Below are positions 1-10,429 of a DNA stretch of 64,000 nucleotides, in pieces; the first letter of the stretch is position 1, and every line of letters starts with the position of its first letter. A program made the translations under genes and the position numbers. This DNA is from Diadema setosum (Eukaryota > Echinodermata > Echinoidea > Diadematoida > Diadematidae). Location: positions 18,426,844 to 18,490,843 of the forward strand of contig CM067075.1 in NCBI GenBank assembly GCA_033980235.1, given 5' to 3'. The notes under the pieces are model-generated. The model did no database searches, was not told the origin of the DNA, and was given only the letters and a program-made list of their open reading frames with translations.

Positions 1-571
1 CATATTCTACTGTATAGTACCAAACAAGGCCTAACTGGACAGAGAGGAAAGTGCGTGCTAATCCTGTACAAAACAAATGGACAGCGCGCCGTCCTAAAGC
101 CTATACGCACATCACCCGAGTTGCTGAGACGTGCTGTCTTTGAAGTTTTTGTTGTTGTTTATCAAGCGTCTTTGATTGTTTTTGGAGGTGCTTGATAGGC
201 GCACACTAATTTTGCATGCGCGCCAAAGAGGTTTTTTGATGTGCGCGTTGTAACAACTCGGACCATTACTGTGAGTAGCCAGAACGCGAAGCGCTAGTTT
301 ATACAGGCCGCTCCCATAGTACAACACTGTACAATCCAGAGGGACAACCAATACAACTCAGCCCGCCGTCAAAGCGAGGCCGAGTTATCCCCGAGTCCGA
401 GTTTAGCCTGACCCCATTCGGGTAAGTTCTGAGACTGAACCTTTTTGGTTAATATTTCGCATTTTCGTCGTTACCCATCGAATATCTTGTTATTACAGCG
501 TTATTCCGCACATTTCCTAGGCATACGTTCACATTTGGGAGCGAAATTTGACAACTTTTGCAGGCGTACCA
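1..571. other. Unassigned DNA before the first MITE
   Basis: I see no supported gene or repeat here. The two minus-strand frames in the stretch (up to about 79 codons) show no recognisable domain and are of chance length. Confidence 0.5.
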
Positions 572-719
572 GGGGCCCGTTGCATAAAAGTTACAATTAT
601 GGTAACTTTGCCATCCAATGGTAACTACCATGGTGACAATACTCAACAGCCAATCAAAATCAAGAATGACCATTGGATGGCAAAGTTACCATAATTGTAA
701 CTTTTATGCAACAGGCCCC
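572..719. mobile_element. Palindromic MITE with GGGGCC termini
   Basis: The two ends are inverted copies of each other over about 52 bases with a single mismatch. They begin GGGGCCCGTTGCATAAAAG at the left and are mirrored at the right (CTTTTATGCAACAGGCCCC). The arms nearly meet, so a single strand would fold into a long hairpin. There is no coding capacity. No clear target duplication is visible: the left flank ends CCA and the right flank begins AGA. The superfamily is not determined, and an unrelated element at 19072-20939 also has GGGCC ends. Confidence 0.8.
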
Positions 720-821
720 AGAACTATGTTTTGGCTTTAACTTATCTTGCCTTTAAGATTCTGTCTTTTCTATCCCTAATAATCCAAAGGTTCGATAATA
801 AAACAAAATAAATAAATAAAA

Positions 822-2164
822 TTAGAATTATCACTAAAGGTGATTAATACCCCCGCCCCTTGTGTTGCTTTATAGTATGTGATGTCATGAGGGCAATGAC
901 GTTAATACCAAGTTTGTGCACTTGTCGAATTGGAAACAGAATAATTTTAGTTTACTGTACAATTACAGAGTTGACACTGAGTATAAAACTTTCAGCAAAA
1001 TGGAAACATGCTTTCCCCCAGCATCACTACACTTAAAGACCATCATACACACCAAATTTGACCTTCATAGCTTGAATGGTTTATTTTGATACAAAAATGA
1101 GTGGTTACCATGGCAACACATTTTCCTAAAACTAACATATTGGTGTCTTGCAAAACTACACTTCTAGATCATGATACATACTAAATTTGACTTTAATTGC
1201 TTGAAAGATGGAAAAGTTATTCGATCTGCAAGGTTTTTATGGCAACGGTTTGTGTGACAAACACAAAAATTATGTGTTCCACATCTATACCTCAGGGCCA
1301 TAATGCCCACAAAATTTGGTTTCAATTGCTTGAAAACTGTGGAAGAAGTTCACTCCACAGGATAAAAAAAAAAATGCGGCTACCATGGCAACGCATTGTC
1401 TGATACAAATACAAAGGACATTTTGCAAAACTACAATTAAAGAGCATCATACACACCAAATTTCACCTTCATAGATTAAATGGTTCAATATGATACAAAA
1501 ATGAGTGGTTACCATGGCAACACATTTTTTCTTATATTAACGCATTGGTGTCTTGCATAACTACACCTCCCGATCATCATACATACTAAACTTGACCTTA
1601 ATTGCTTGAATGATGTGGAAGTTATTCAATCCACAAGGTTTTGGTAAAATTATGGTTACCATGGCAACGCTTTGTCCAACAAACACAAAAATTATGTGTT
1701 CCCCATCTATGCCTCAAGGCCATAATGCCTACCAAATTTGATTTCAATTGCTTCAAAACTGTGGAAGTTGTCACTCCACAAGATTTTGAAGGAAACATGC
1801 GGTTACCATGGCAACGCTTTGTCAAATACAAACACAAGGGAGTGTCTTGCATAATTACACCTATAGATCATCATAGATACCAATTTTGAAATTGATTGCT
1901 TAAATACTATGGAAGTTATTCAATCCACAAGGTTTTGGTAAAATTATGGTTACCATGGCAACGCATTGTCCGACAAACACAAAAAACATGTCTTGCACAT
2001 CTATACCTCAATATCATCATTTACCCTAAGTTTCATTTAAATTGCTTCAAAACTGTAGGAGGAGTTCGCGACGCAAGATTTTGCAACAGACCGACCGACC
2101 GCCCGCCCGACCAACATCGCGGTGATTCCTATATACCCCCTTCACACTGTGTGGCGGGGGTATA
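822..2164 (+). mobile_element. Family A repeat-containing element (pearl/HINE-like)
   Basis: Non-autonomous element with a 5' mini-hairpin (ATCAC stem paired with GTGAT, about 828-843) followed by the box TACCCCCGCC. Next come about seven core repeats of roughly 130-147 bp, each containing an ACCAAATTTGACC-like box and a GGTTACCATGGCAAC palindrome. A GACC-rich tail follows at about 2088-2112. The 3' hairpin pairs ATACCCCC with GGGGGTAT, and its outer arm is the inverse of the 5' box. The sequence TATAAAA follows. It has no credible protein. The layout matches families B, C and D in this window and resembles pearl, DINE-1 and HINE elements, which are linked to Helentrons. The class assignment is inference from structure. 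Confidence 0.7.
1104..1962. promoter_or_regulatory. Array of palindromic X-box (RFX-type) motifs inside family A
   Basis: GTTACCATGGCAAC occurs exactly at 1104-1117, 1508-1521, 1655-1668, 1802-1815 and 1949-1962. A one-mismatch copy lies at 1379-1392 and a decayed one near 1245. The last four exact copies are spaced exactly 147 bases. The sequence matches the palindromic X-box recognised by RFX transcription factors (GTTRCC, short spacer, GGYAAC). Conservation of this core while the surrounding repeat decays is visible. Any regulatory role is inference. Confidence 0.5.
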
Positions 2165-2890
2165 AAAATGAGAGGAAGAAAGGATCAAAGGTTCGTTCAT
2201 TTGATAACGAAAATTGATTCGGTATACTGGAAGTTTGTTTACCTGAAAAGTTTTGTACGACGTGATTCATTCTGTGATCAACGAATTTTATTTCATTTCC
2301 AGACAATCGAACCTTCGGAATAATGCCACAAGTCGGATAAACGAATCTTGTTGACATTTTCGGATCGATAATCAGAAAAAAAAATGAGAGGAAGAAAGGA
2401 TCAAAAGTTCGTTCATTTGATAACGAAAAATGATTCAGTATACCACAAGTTCGTTTAACAGAAAAAGTTTCGTACGATGTGATTCATTCTCTGATCAACG
2501 AATCCTATTTCATTTCCAGAGAAACGAACCTTTGGAATAATGCCACAAGTCGGTTAAATGAACCTTGTTGATATTTTCGGATTGACAAACTTCTATAGTC
2601 GGCACTGGGAATCTGCGTGTATCGGATTTGCAATAACGAACTATCGGCATAACGAACCTTTTTCTGTTTTTTCTGTTTTTTTTTTTTGTCGGAAAATGAA
2701 CACCACGCCTAGAAATCATCGATGTTGAATAAGAATGAAACTGATTTCTTATACCTCAAAGATCATTCTTTTCTGAACTTTCTTCCAATGCCCGAATAAA
2801 AAGAATGGTTAGAGCGTGTTGCTCTGAAAGTGCTTTATTCCAAAGGTTCGTGAATCTGAAAATTAAATAAGGTTCAATTTTCTGATGGTT
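2165..2890. repeat. Diverged GGTTCG/CGAACC repeat block
   Basis: Two long diverged units (about 2170-2385 and 2388-2600) share a module beginning ATGAGAGGAAGAAAGGATCA, followed by AAGTTCGTTCATTTGATAACG. A further partial unit lies near 2830-2890. The phrase 'AACCTTCGGAATAA' and its inverse recur, as they do at 8780-9123 and 10180-10370. No coding sequence is supported. Confidence 0.6.
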
Positions 2891-2900
2891 TGTTAGTTCA

Positions 2901-2932
2901 TAATATATATATATATATATATATTATATATC
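2901..2932. repeat. (TA)n microsatellite
   Basis: About 16 near-perfect TA dinucleotides. This simple repeat separates the GGTTCG block from the GC-rich block. Confidence 0.9.
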
Positions 2933-3002
2933 TTATACAGTAAAAGGCGAAGTTGTTGTTGTTGTCGGGGCCTTATGTATTTCCTGTTTTATTCCGGCGT
3001 TG

Positions 3003-3300
3003 CTGGTTTGTCTATCTCCTCCCAAGCCGTCGGCTCTGGGCCCCCGAGACTGGTGCCGTTGGCAGCGGGAGGGTCTCTTACATGCCTTCGACCGGGTTTC
3101 GTCCGCGCTCCGCCTCCGTGTTGACGTCGAGGACGAAAAAGAAAAATTAATTAGATAGATGCATAATGCATTTTTGTGCGTGACATCAGAGCCGAGTGTT
3201 TAAATATTCACCGATCCTGCGCTGGACTCCTGCTTTCTCGATCGTCCATCTTTTAGCTTGCAGAGACAGTGGGGATACTAAAGTCAAAAAGATGATGGCG
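3003..3300 (+). repeat. GC-rich dispersed repeat, copy 1
   Basis: This block contains CTATCTCCTCC, AGCCGTCGGCTC, GGGCCCCCGAGAC, GGGTTTCGTCCGCGCTCCGC and further along GCGCTGGAC, CCTGCTT and CTTGCAGAGA, in the same order as at 63615-63860. The two copies therefore belong to one family. It is much richer in GC and CpG than its surroundings. It could be the end of a larger retroelement, but no RT motif is visible. Confidence 0.65.
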
Positions 3301-3837
3301 TGCAGCAAAATCTCTGTCATCTTCCGGCGGACAAGCACGCACGCACACAATGTACTCTCAGGTACAGTATGCCAGTGTGTGGCCTGCGTCTGTGTATGTA
3401 TTGACGATGGTTACACGAAACACTATCTGCGTGCGTGTGATATGGACACTCATTATGGTATAATACATGGCGCGGTCATTGTTAGTACAAGGGCATTTAC
3501 GTACAGCGACGTTCGCCATTGGCGTGCCCAAATGAAAACAACGAATGCTGTTATTTTATTGTATTTTGCACAACTGCAGGATATTATGCAGCTCAGGTAC
3601 GTCATTTAGTTTACTCTCAAGTTGGGTATCATTGTACTCAGACTGTTCAGGACGGCTAAATATCCACTTAAATTTTGTCCTTGCCGATCGTACCCTTCCA
3701 TATCAGAGTACACGCGCCGCTGTTCATTCGTTTACTGCATGCATGGCTGCCGTAAACATGAATATTCATAAGACGTGCGGACGCGGGGGAAACCCTCGCT
3801 TTGCTGACCGCCAATTTTTGAAGTTACAAGTGGACAT
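3301..3837. other. Unassigned DNA
   Basis: An open frame of 137 codons on the plus strand (3196-3609) covers part of this stretch, but it begins inside the GC-rich repeat and shows no domain or conserved motif. I see nothing else here. Confidence 0.4.
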
Positions 3838-4608
3838 CAAATGTGTGGTTCTATGATGCATCAAACCAAGTTTTGGTGATAAAAATAAAAAAAGAGGGAG
3901 CAAATGACGACAAAAATATTCTTCTTTCTCCCATAACATGGGAAAAGAAATATGAAAGAAAAAAATATGAGGCCCTGATACCCATTGATTCCCATGGGTG
4001 CCTACTTATCAAACCTAATGACTATGATCTCCCCCTCCCCAAATACAACAATGATGATTATAATGATAATAATAATAATAATAATAATAATAGTGATAGT
4101 TATAATACTAATAGTAACAATAATGATGATAATGTACAGTCTGAAGCAGAAGAAGAAGGTCATTAATGATTATGATAATAATGATAATAAAAATGTACAG
4201 TCTGAGGCAGATAAACGGGTGGTTCTATGATCCATCAAACCAAGGTTTGGTGATAAAAACAAAAAGAAGAGAGCAAATGAAGACGAAAATATTTTATTTC
4301 TCTCAGCACAATAGTAACAAAAACACTAGGGGTCTATATATGAAGTAGTCCTACTCAGCCCAAGATTACGTATGTTAGTGCAGTGAAGCAGTTTTGGACA
4401 GTTTGCGCAGGTCTTCAGAAATGCTTTTTATCAAGAGCAGAAAAATGGGGGAAACAGATTTTTACAATTCTTAACAAATTAACATTTCCGCCTCCCTTGG
4501 TTGATCATCCCTATATTATGACTCTACTCTCTCCTCTCCCCTAAATAATAATGTTAGTAATAATAATAATGATAACAACAATAACAATAATACACTAAAC
4601 AAGGAAAA

Positions 4609-5727
4609 GTAGAAATTACGAGGTGCGTAAAATATGTCCCCGCCGGAAGTAGCATTTAGTAGCAAAATGTACAATATAGGTAAAAAGATCAAGGTCAAAG
4701 GTGAAAGAAGTCAAGGGTCAAAATTCTATGTAGAAGTTTTGAAGCCCTCACCTAGTGCCATCACATAAAGCAAACGGAATCGAAATCGGGTTAGAAATGA
4801 CGAAGGAGTAGCATTTTGTAGCCAATGTACAATATAGGTAAAAAAATCAAGGTCAAAGGTCAAAGAAGTCAAAGGTCAAAATTCTGTGTAGAAGTTTTGA
4901 AGCCCTCACCTAGTGCCATCACATAAAGCAAACGGAATCGAAATCGGGTTAGAAATGGCGAAGGAGTAGCATTTGGTAGCAAAATGTACAATACAGGTCA
5001 AAAATCAAGGTCAAAGGTCAAAGAAGTCAAAGGTCAAAATTCTGTGTAGAAGTTTTGAAGCCCTCACCTAGTGCCATCACTTAAAGCAAACGGAATCGAA
5101 ATCGGGTTACAAATGGCGAAGGAGTAGCATTTGGTAGCAAAAAAGTACAATATAGGTAAAAAATCAAGGTCAAAGGTCAAAGAAGTCAAAGGTCAAAATT
5201 CCGTGTAGAAGTTTTGAAGCCCTCACCTAGTGCCATCACATGAAGCAAACGGAATTGAAATCGGGTTACAAATGGCGAAGGAGTAGCATCTTGTAGCAAA
5301 AAAGTACAATATAGGTCAAAAATCAAGGTCAAAGGTCAAAGAAGTCAAAGGTCAAAATTCTGTGTAGAAGTTTTGAAGCCCTCACCTAGTGCCATCATAT
5401 AAAGCAAACGGAATCGAAATCGGGTTACAAATGGCGAAGGAGTAGCATTTTGAAGCAAAATGTACAATATAGGTCAAAGGTCAAGGTCAAAGGTCACAAC
5501 TGAAATTCTGTATAGAAGTTTCAAAGCCCCTATGTAGTGCTATCATATAAAGCAAACAGAATCAAAATCGGGTTAGAAATGGTGAAGGAGTAGCATTTTG
5601 AACATTTTGATCACACACGGACGCACGGACACACGGACGCACGGACGGACACACGGACGGACACACGGACACACACACGTACGGAGCCCGTTTCATAGTC
5701 CCCTGCTCGAACTCGTTCGGCGGGGAC
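4609..5727 (+). mobile_element. Family B repeat-containing element (pearl/HINE-like)
   Basis: 5' mini-hairpin (TTACG stem paired with CGTAA, about 4616-4630), then the box TGTCCCCGCCG. Six core repeats of 158-159 bp follow, with repeated anchors at 4651, 4810, 4968, 5126, 5285 and 5443. The tail is rich in ACGGAC (5610-5680). The 3' hairpin pairs GTCCCCTGC with GGCGGGGAC, and its outer arm is the inverse of the 5' box. A-rich sequence follows. Each core contains AAGGTCAAAGGTCA. There is no coding capacity. The repeats are only slightly diverged, which suggests recent expansion or homogenisation. Confidence 0.75.
4850..5496 (+). promoter_or_regulatory. Array of AGGTCA direct repeats spaced by one (DR1-like)
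   Basis: The 13-mer AGGTCAAAGGTCA is exact at 4850-4862, 5008-5020, 5167-5179, 5326-5338, 5471-5483 and 5484-5496. It is the textbook DR1 layout used by RXR heterodimers, HNF4 and COUP-TF type nuclear receptors. The preceding TCA gives TCAAGGTCA, the extended half-site of ERR/SF-1 type receptors. The match is read directly; binding is untested. Confidence 0.45.
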
Positions 5728-6481
5728 AAAAAATGATAATAATACAATAGGCCAAAGCAAATAAATGGGGAGGGGGTGCTATGATCCATAACTTAAGAGT
5801 AGGCGGAAGAGACACAAACAGGTACTGGATTGTTTTGATGCTTAAAATGAAATAGCAATGATAATGAAGCTATTTGAAACGTCTATCGGTTGTAAAGAAA
5901 CCTTGACATGACGGAAAAAAAGATATTCACTATCGTTGACCGATAAACTTTTTTCCTTAATTCCCTTGATTCATCCCCATGTCAATGAATAATATAAAAT
6001 AATAATAAAACCGAATGACTATGATCTCCCCTCCCAAAAAATAACAATAACAATAATAAGAATAATAATAAAAATAATGATAATGCTATTTATTATGATA
6101 ATAAAAACAATGAACAGTATCAATGAGATAAACGGGTGGTTCTAGATCCATCAAACCAAGTTTTGATTATGAAAACAGAAATGAGGGAGCAAATGAAGAC
6201 GAAAATATTCTTTGTGTATTTCTTCTCTCATAACTTGGTTGAAGAAATATCAAAGGAAAAATACAAAGCCCTGAGACCCGTGGATTCCCACGGTGCCTAA
6301 TACTTATAAAACCTAATGACTATGATCCCCCTCCCCAAATAACAATAATAATTATAACAGCAATATAATAGGGGCCTAATGAGAATAATAACATGATGAT
6401 AATAATGATGATCAATGGTCTGAAGCAGATAAACAGATGGTTCTATGATCTATCAAACCAAGTTTTGGTGATTAAAAACAA

Positions 6482-8275
6482 CAAGAGACCTGCCGGTCTA
6501 GCGCTCACCTGAGTATCGCAAGTTCACCTTTCACGCAGTCACTAATCTAAATTATTCACAGCTCTACGAAAATTTGACCAGGCAATTCTCAAGTAGAAGA
6601 TGAAAATGTACAATAAGGACCCAAATTTTTAAGATCCCTTAATTTGGGGGGATTGGGGCCCCCTGGGGCCCTCTGGGTGGGGCATGGTGCCCATTTTTAC
6701 AAATTGAGATCCTGACCCCCTAGGGATGCTACCTGCCAAGTTTGACGAAAATACATCATGAGGTTTTCAGGAAGAAGATGAAAATGTACAATTCAGGTAG
6801 CCATTTGGACCTTCCCAACCAACCCCCCCCCCCCCCCCCCCCCCCCGCCCACAAGAGGGGCACCCCTTGATCTCCTATGAACAAACTTGAAAATACAGTC
6901 ATTAATGTACTCACTCATAGTATTATCTTACCTCTATAACTTCTGATTCTAGAGAAGATTTTTAAAGATTCCTTCATTTTGGGGGTTTATACCCCACCTG
7001 GGTGGGGTATGGTGCCCATTTTAAGAAATGTGACCCGCTACAACAAAAAGGTCCTAAAGTCGCGCACGGTCGAAGCCGTGAAAATCGAGTTTGAAGTGAG
7101 AGGATTAAAATTGGTCAAAACTTACGATTTTCTGATTTTGATATATTATTGAAGTCTAACATGTCTTCTATCATCTGTCGAAATTTTGAAGCAAAATGAA
7201 CAAATGAAAGACCAAAAAATAGCGTTTTTCTGAGCCATGCTTTTTGGCGTTTCAACGAAGCAGAAACTGGTTGGAAAATTTGGATTGAGCGCCACAGATA
7301 GGTTCCGCCCCTAAAAACGACCAGAGTGATCTCATTGGTCAGTTTGCTGCTTGCTGCTAACCGAAGCGTGAAGCTCGGACACTGCCCAGTCGACTGGTGC
7401 GTGCGGGCGGGGTGCGCTATGCTCAGCCGCTTCTCACATCCTGGTCACTGATTGGTTGGTGAGGAGACCGCTGACGCTGATGTGCTTGAATGAACTCTTC
7501 AGGGGTTGCTAGGGCTTACCTTCTATTGTCCAGAGGTGAAAACTGACTTGCGTGTCCGTTGATCGCGATTGCGTCAAAAGGAAGACTTTTAGGGCGCTTT
7601 TCTCGAAACAGTGATTTTCCAGACGTCTCGACATGCTCTCTTTTAAACATCGATATCTCCGCAGCCGATTATTTTTTCTAAAATGTGTTATATATCAATC
7701 TAAAGCAGAAAGATTAGGGGATTATATCGTGCGATTTTCAAATAATCGACCTCGCCCGACTTTAGGATCATTTTGTTGTAGCGGGTCACAAATTGAGATC
7801 CTAACCCCCTAGGGATGCTACCTGCCAAGTTTGGTGAAAATGGGTCATGGGGTTCTCAAGAAGAAGATAAAAATGTACAATTTAGGCCTCATTAGAACCC
7901 CTCCCACCCCCCTCCCCTGGGTCCCAAGGGGGGCACCCCTGATTTTGCCATGAACAAACTTGAAACTACAGTCATCAATGTACAAACTCATAGTATTAAC
8001 TTAGCTCTATCACTTCTGGTTCTAGAGAAGAAGATTTTTACAGATTCCTTAATTTTGGTGGGTTTGGGCCCCCCTAGGGGCCCCCTGGGTGGGGCATGGT
8101 GCCCATTTTAACAAATTGAGTTCCTAACCCCCTAGGGATGCTACCTGCCAAGTTTGATGTAAATCGGTCTTGGGGTTTTCAAGAAGAAGATGAAAATGTA
8201 AAAAGTTTACGCACGACGGACGCCGGACGAAGGGCGATCGCAATAGCTCACTTGAGCCTTTGGCTCAGGTGAGCT
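6482..8275 (+). mobile_element. Family C element, copy 1, interrupted
   Basis: 5' mini-hairpin AGACC-TGCC-GGTCT (6486-6499), then the box AGCGCTCACCTGAG. Long core repeats follow, with CTAGGGATGCTACCTGCCAA, GTTTGATGAAAAT and AAGATGAAAATGTACAAT. Then come a CGACGGACGCCGGACGAAGG tail and a strong 3' hairpin (AGCTCACTTGAGCC paired with GGCTCAGGTGAGCT). A 760-bp element sits inside at 7030-7789. Removing it and one 4-base target copy leaves 1030 bases, against 1031 in copy 2. The element itself lies inside array E, between sequences that are continuous in other array units. Confidence 0.8.
7030..7789. mobile_element. 760-bp TIR element inserted in C1
   Basis: Inverted ends GTGACCCGCTACAACAAAA and TTTTGTTGTAGCGGGTCAC, with internal CTAAAGTCG / CGACTTTAG also mirrored. 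The target AAAT is present at 7026-7029 and again at 7790-7793. The uninterrupted sequence is seen in family C copy 2 near 9658. A 2-base AA duplication with a one-base-longer TIR is equally consistent. The interior has no recognisable coding sequence. Confidence 0.85.
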
Positions 8276-8779
8276 AAAAAGGAGGGAGCAATTGAAGACG
8301 ATCAAAAGTATTATATTTTTCTCTCATAACGTGAGAAAAGAAATAGGAATGAAAAAAAAAAATGCTAGGCCTTGAGACCAGCTGTGGATTCCCTCGGGTG
8401 CCTGCATGGATGCAAGAGCAGGGGGTATAATTAATATCAAAGTCATAGTGTCAATAGTATCTCCCCATTCCGACAGGAAGAATCTGTGGGCAGAACTTCC
8501 GGAGAATCTCATAAGCGTTTTTGGTAATTTTTCCCTGAATGTTTGTTTTGGGGTTTTGTTTTGTTTTTTGTTTGTTTTGTTTTGTTTTGTTTTTTCGTTC
8601 TGCGGGGGTGGAAATGTGTGTGTGTGTGTGTGGTGGTCATGGGTAGAAGAGATCAAGCACAAGTAACGAAAGAATGAGAAAAAATTTCTTTTTATTTCAT
8701 CAATAAAAATGTGCAAAATCGTATCTATGAGCAAAAAAAATAAAACCCCTCAGACCCGTGGATTTCCGCGGGTGCTGCT

Positions 8780-9123
8780 AGTATATGTATATAAGGGTGC
8801 TGTTCGTTATTCCGAAGGTTCGTTTATCTGAAAATGAAAAAGGGTTCGTTAATCCGAACATTTGTGGCGTCATTCTGAAGGTTCGTTATTCCGAATGTTT
8901 GTTAATCTGAAAATGAAATAGGGTTCGTAACGAACCTTCGGAATAACGAGCTTTGTTTCAGTTTCGGATTAACGAACCTTCGGAATAACAAACCTTATTT
9001 CATTTTCGGATTAATGAACCTTCGGAAGAAAAAACCTCATAACATTTTTGGATTAAACAACCTTCGGAATAACGAATCTTCGGAATAACTAACCTTCGGA
9101 CGAAAGAACCTTCGGAATTGTAA
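8780..9123. repeat. Short-period GGTTCGTTATTCCGAA array
   Basis: The words GGTTCGTTATTCCGAA and TTCGGAATAACGAACC alternate many times in both orientations, interleaved with CTGAAAATGAAA. The stretch can therefore fold on itself in many registers. Related words occur at 2165-2890 and 10180-10370. Not coding. Confidence 0.75.
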
Positions 9124-10154
9124 CAAGAGACCTGCGGGTCTAGCGCTCACCTGAGTATCGCAAGTTCACCTTTCACGCAGTCACTGACTAATCTAAACTA
9201 TTCACAGCTCTACTAAAATTTGACCAGGCATTCTCAAGTAGAAGATGAAAATGTACAATAAGGGCCCAAATTTTTTAAGATTCCTTAATTTGGGGGGAGT
9301 GGGGCCCCCTGGGGCCCTCTGGGTGGGGCATGGTGCCCATTTTGATAAATTGAGATCCTGACCCCCTAGGGATGCTACCTGCCAAGTTTGACGAAAATCC
9401 ATCATGAGATTTTCTGGAAGAAGATGAAAATGTACAATTCAGGCCCCCATTTGGACCTTCCCAACCCCCCCCCCCCACCCCCAAGAGGGGCACCCCTGGA
9501 TCTGCTATGAACAAACTTGAAAATACAGTCATTAATGTTCTCATAGTATTATCTTAGCTCGATAACTTCTGATTCTAGAGAAGATTTTTAAAGATTCCTT
9601 CATTTTGGGGGGTTTGGGGCCCCCTGGGGGCCCCCTGGGTGGGGCATGGTGCCTATTTTAACAAATTGAGATCCTAACCCCCTAGGGATGCTACCTGCCA
9701 AGTTTGGTGAAAATGGGTCATGGGGTTCTCAAGAAGAAGATGAAAATGTACAATTTAGGCCCCATTAGGACCCCTCCCCACCCCTCCCGTGGGACCCAAG
9801 GGGGGCACCCCTGATTCTGCCATGAACAAACTTGAAACTACAGTCATCAATGTACTAACTCATAGTATTAACTTAGCTCTATCACTTCTGGTTCTAGAGA
9901 AGAAGATTTTTACAGATTCCTTAATTTTGGGGGGTTTGGGCCCCCATGGGGGCCCCCTGGGTGGGGCATGGTGCCCATTTTAACAAATCGAGTTCCTAAC
10001 CCCCTAGGGATGCTACCTGCCAAGTTTGATGAAAATTGGTCTTGGGGTTTTCAAGAAGAAGATGAAAATGTAAAAAGTTTACGCACGACGCACGACGGAC
10101 GCTGGATGAAGGGCGATCGCAATAGCTCACTTGAGCCTTTGGCTCAGGTGAGCT
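9124..10154 (+). mobile_element. Family C element, copy 2, uninterrupted
   Basis: Same ends as copy 1: CAAGAGACC and a GGTCT mini-hairpin, AGCGCTCACCTGAG, and the 3' hairpin ending GGCTCAGGTGAGCT. It carries the core repeats with GGGGCCCCCTGG and ATGCTACCTGCCAAGTTTG, and the GACGGACGCTGGATGAAGGG tail. At 1031 bases it provides the empty site for the insertion in copy 1. Frames seen here (for example 9275-9544 minus) are by-products of the repeat. Confidence 0.8.
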
Positions 10155-10429
10155 AACAAAACTGTACCATCCCTTTAACGAACCTTTCCCTGTGGAATAA
10201 TGAACTGTCGGAAAACTCCACAAAAAGTCCAGATAGGATTCCGTGAAATATGTGGTGGCCATATTTTACTCTTTCTTTACAGACTGATCTGCAATTCCAA
10301 ACGGTAAAAACAAATGTCAGTCCCGTCTGGTCAAAATGGGATGATGTTCGTTATTCCGAAGGTTCGTACTTCAAAACTAATTTTCATCAAATACAACTTT
10401 AAATTCCTCATATAATTATGTGCTCGGAA
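10155..10429. repeat. Remnant of GGTTCG-type repeat and unassigned DNA
   Basis: Contains TTAACGAACCTTTCC near 10177 and GTTCGTTATTCCGAAGGTTC near 10350, which link it to the 8780-9123 array. Array DNA therefore flanks the C2 element on both sides. Confidence 0.45.

Larger units (their letters stand above)
3838..8790 (+). repeat. Diverged tandem array E with AAT microsatellites
   Basis: A module recurs at about 3845, 4215, 6130, 6430-8420 (interrupted) and in part near 5760 and 8735. It runs GTGGTTCTATGATCCATC, AAACCAAGTTTTGGTGAT, GAGGGAGCAAATGAAGACG, then a purine-rich stretch, GATTCCCATGGGTGCCTA and CTAATGACTATGATC. Each unit ends in an AAT/GAT microsatellite and an ACAGTCTGAAGCAGAT phrase. 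The microsatellite gives spurious Asn- or Ile-rich frames around 3985-4166. Elements B and C1 are inserted within this array. Confidence 0.7.

Noticed and set aside
3843..4230. Asn- or Ile-rich frames as low-complexity proteins
   Set aside because: They are translations of the AAT/GAT microsatellite in array E.
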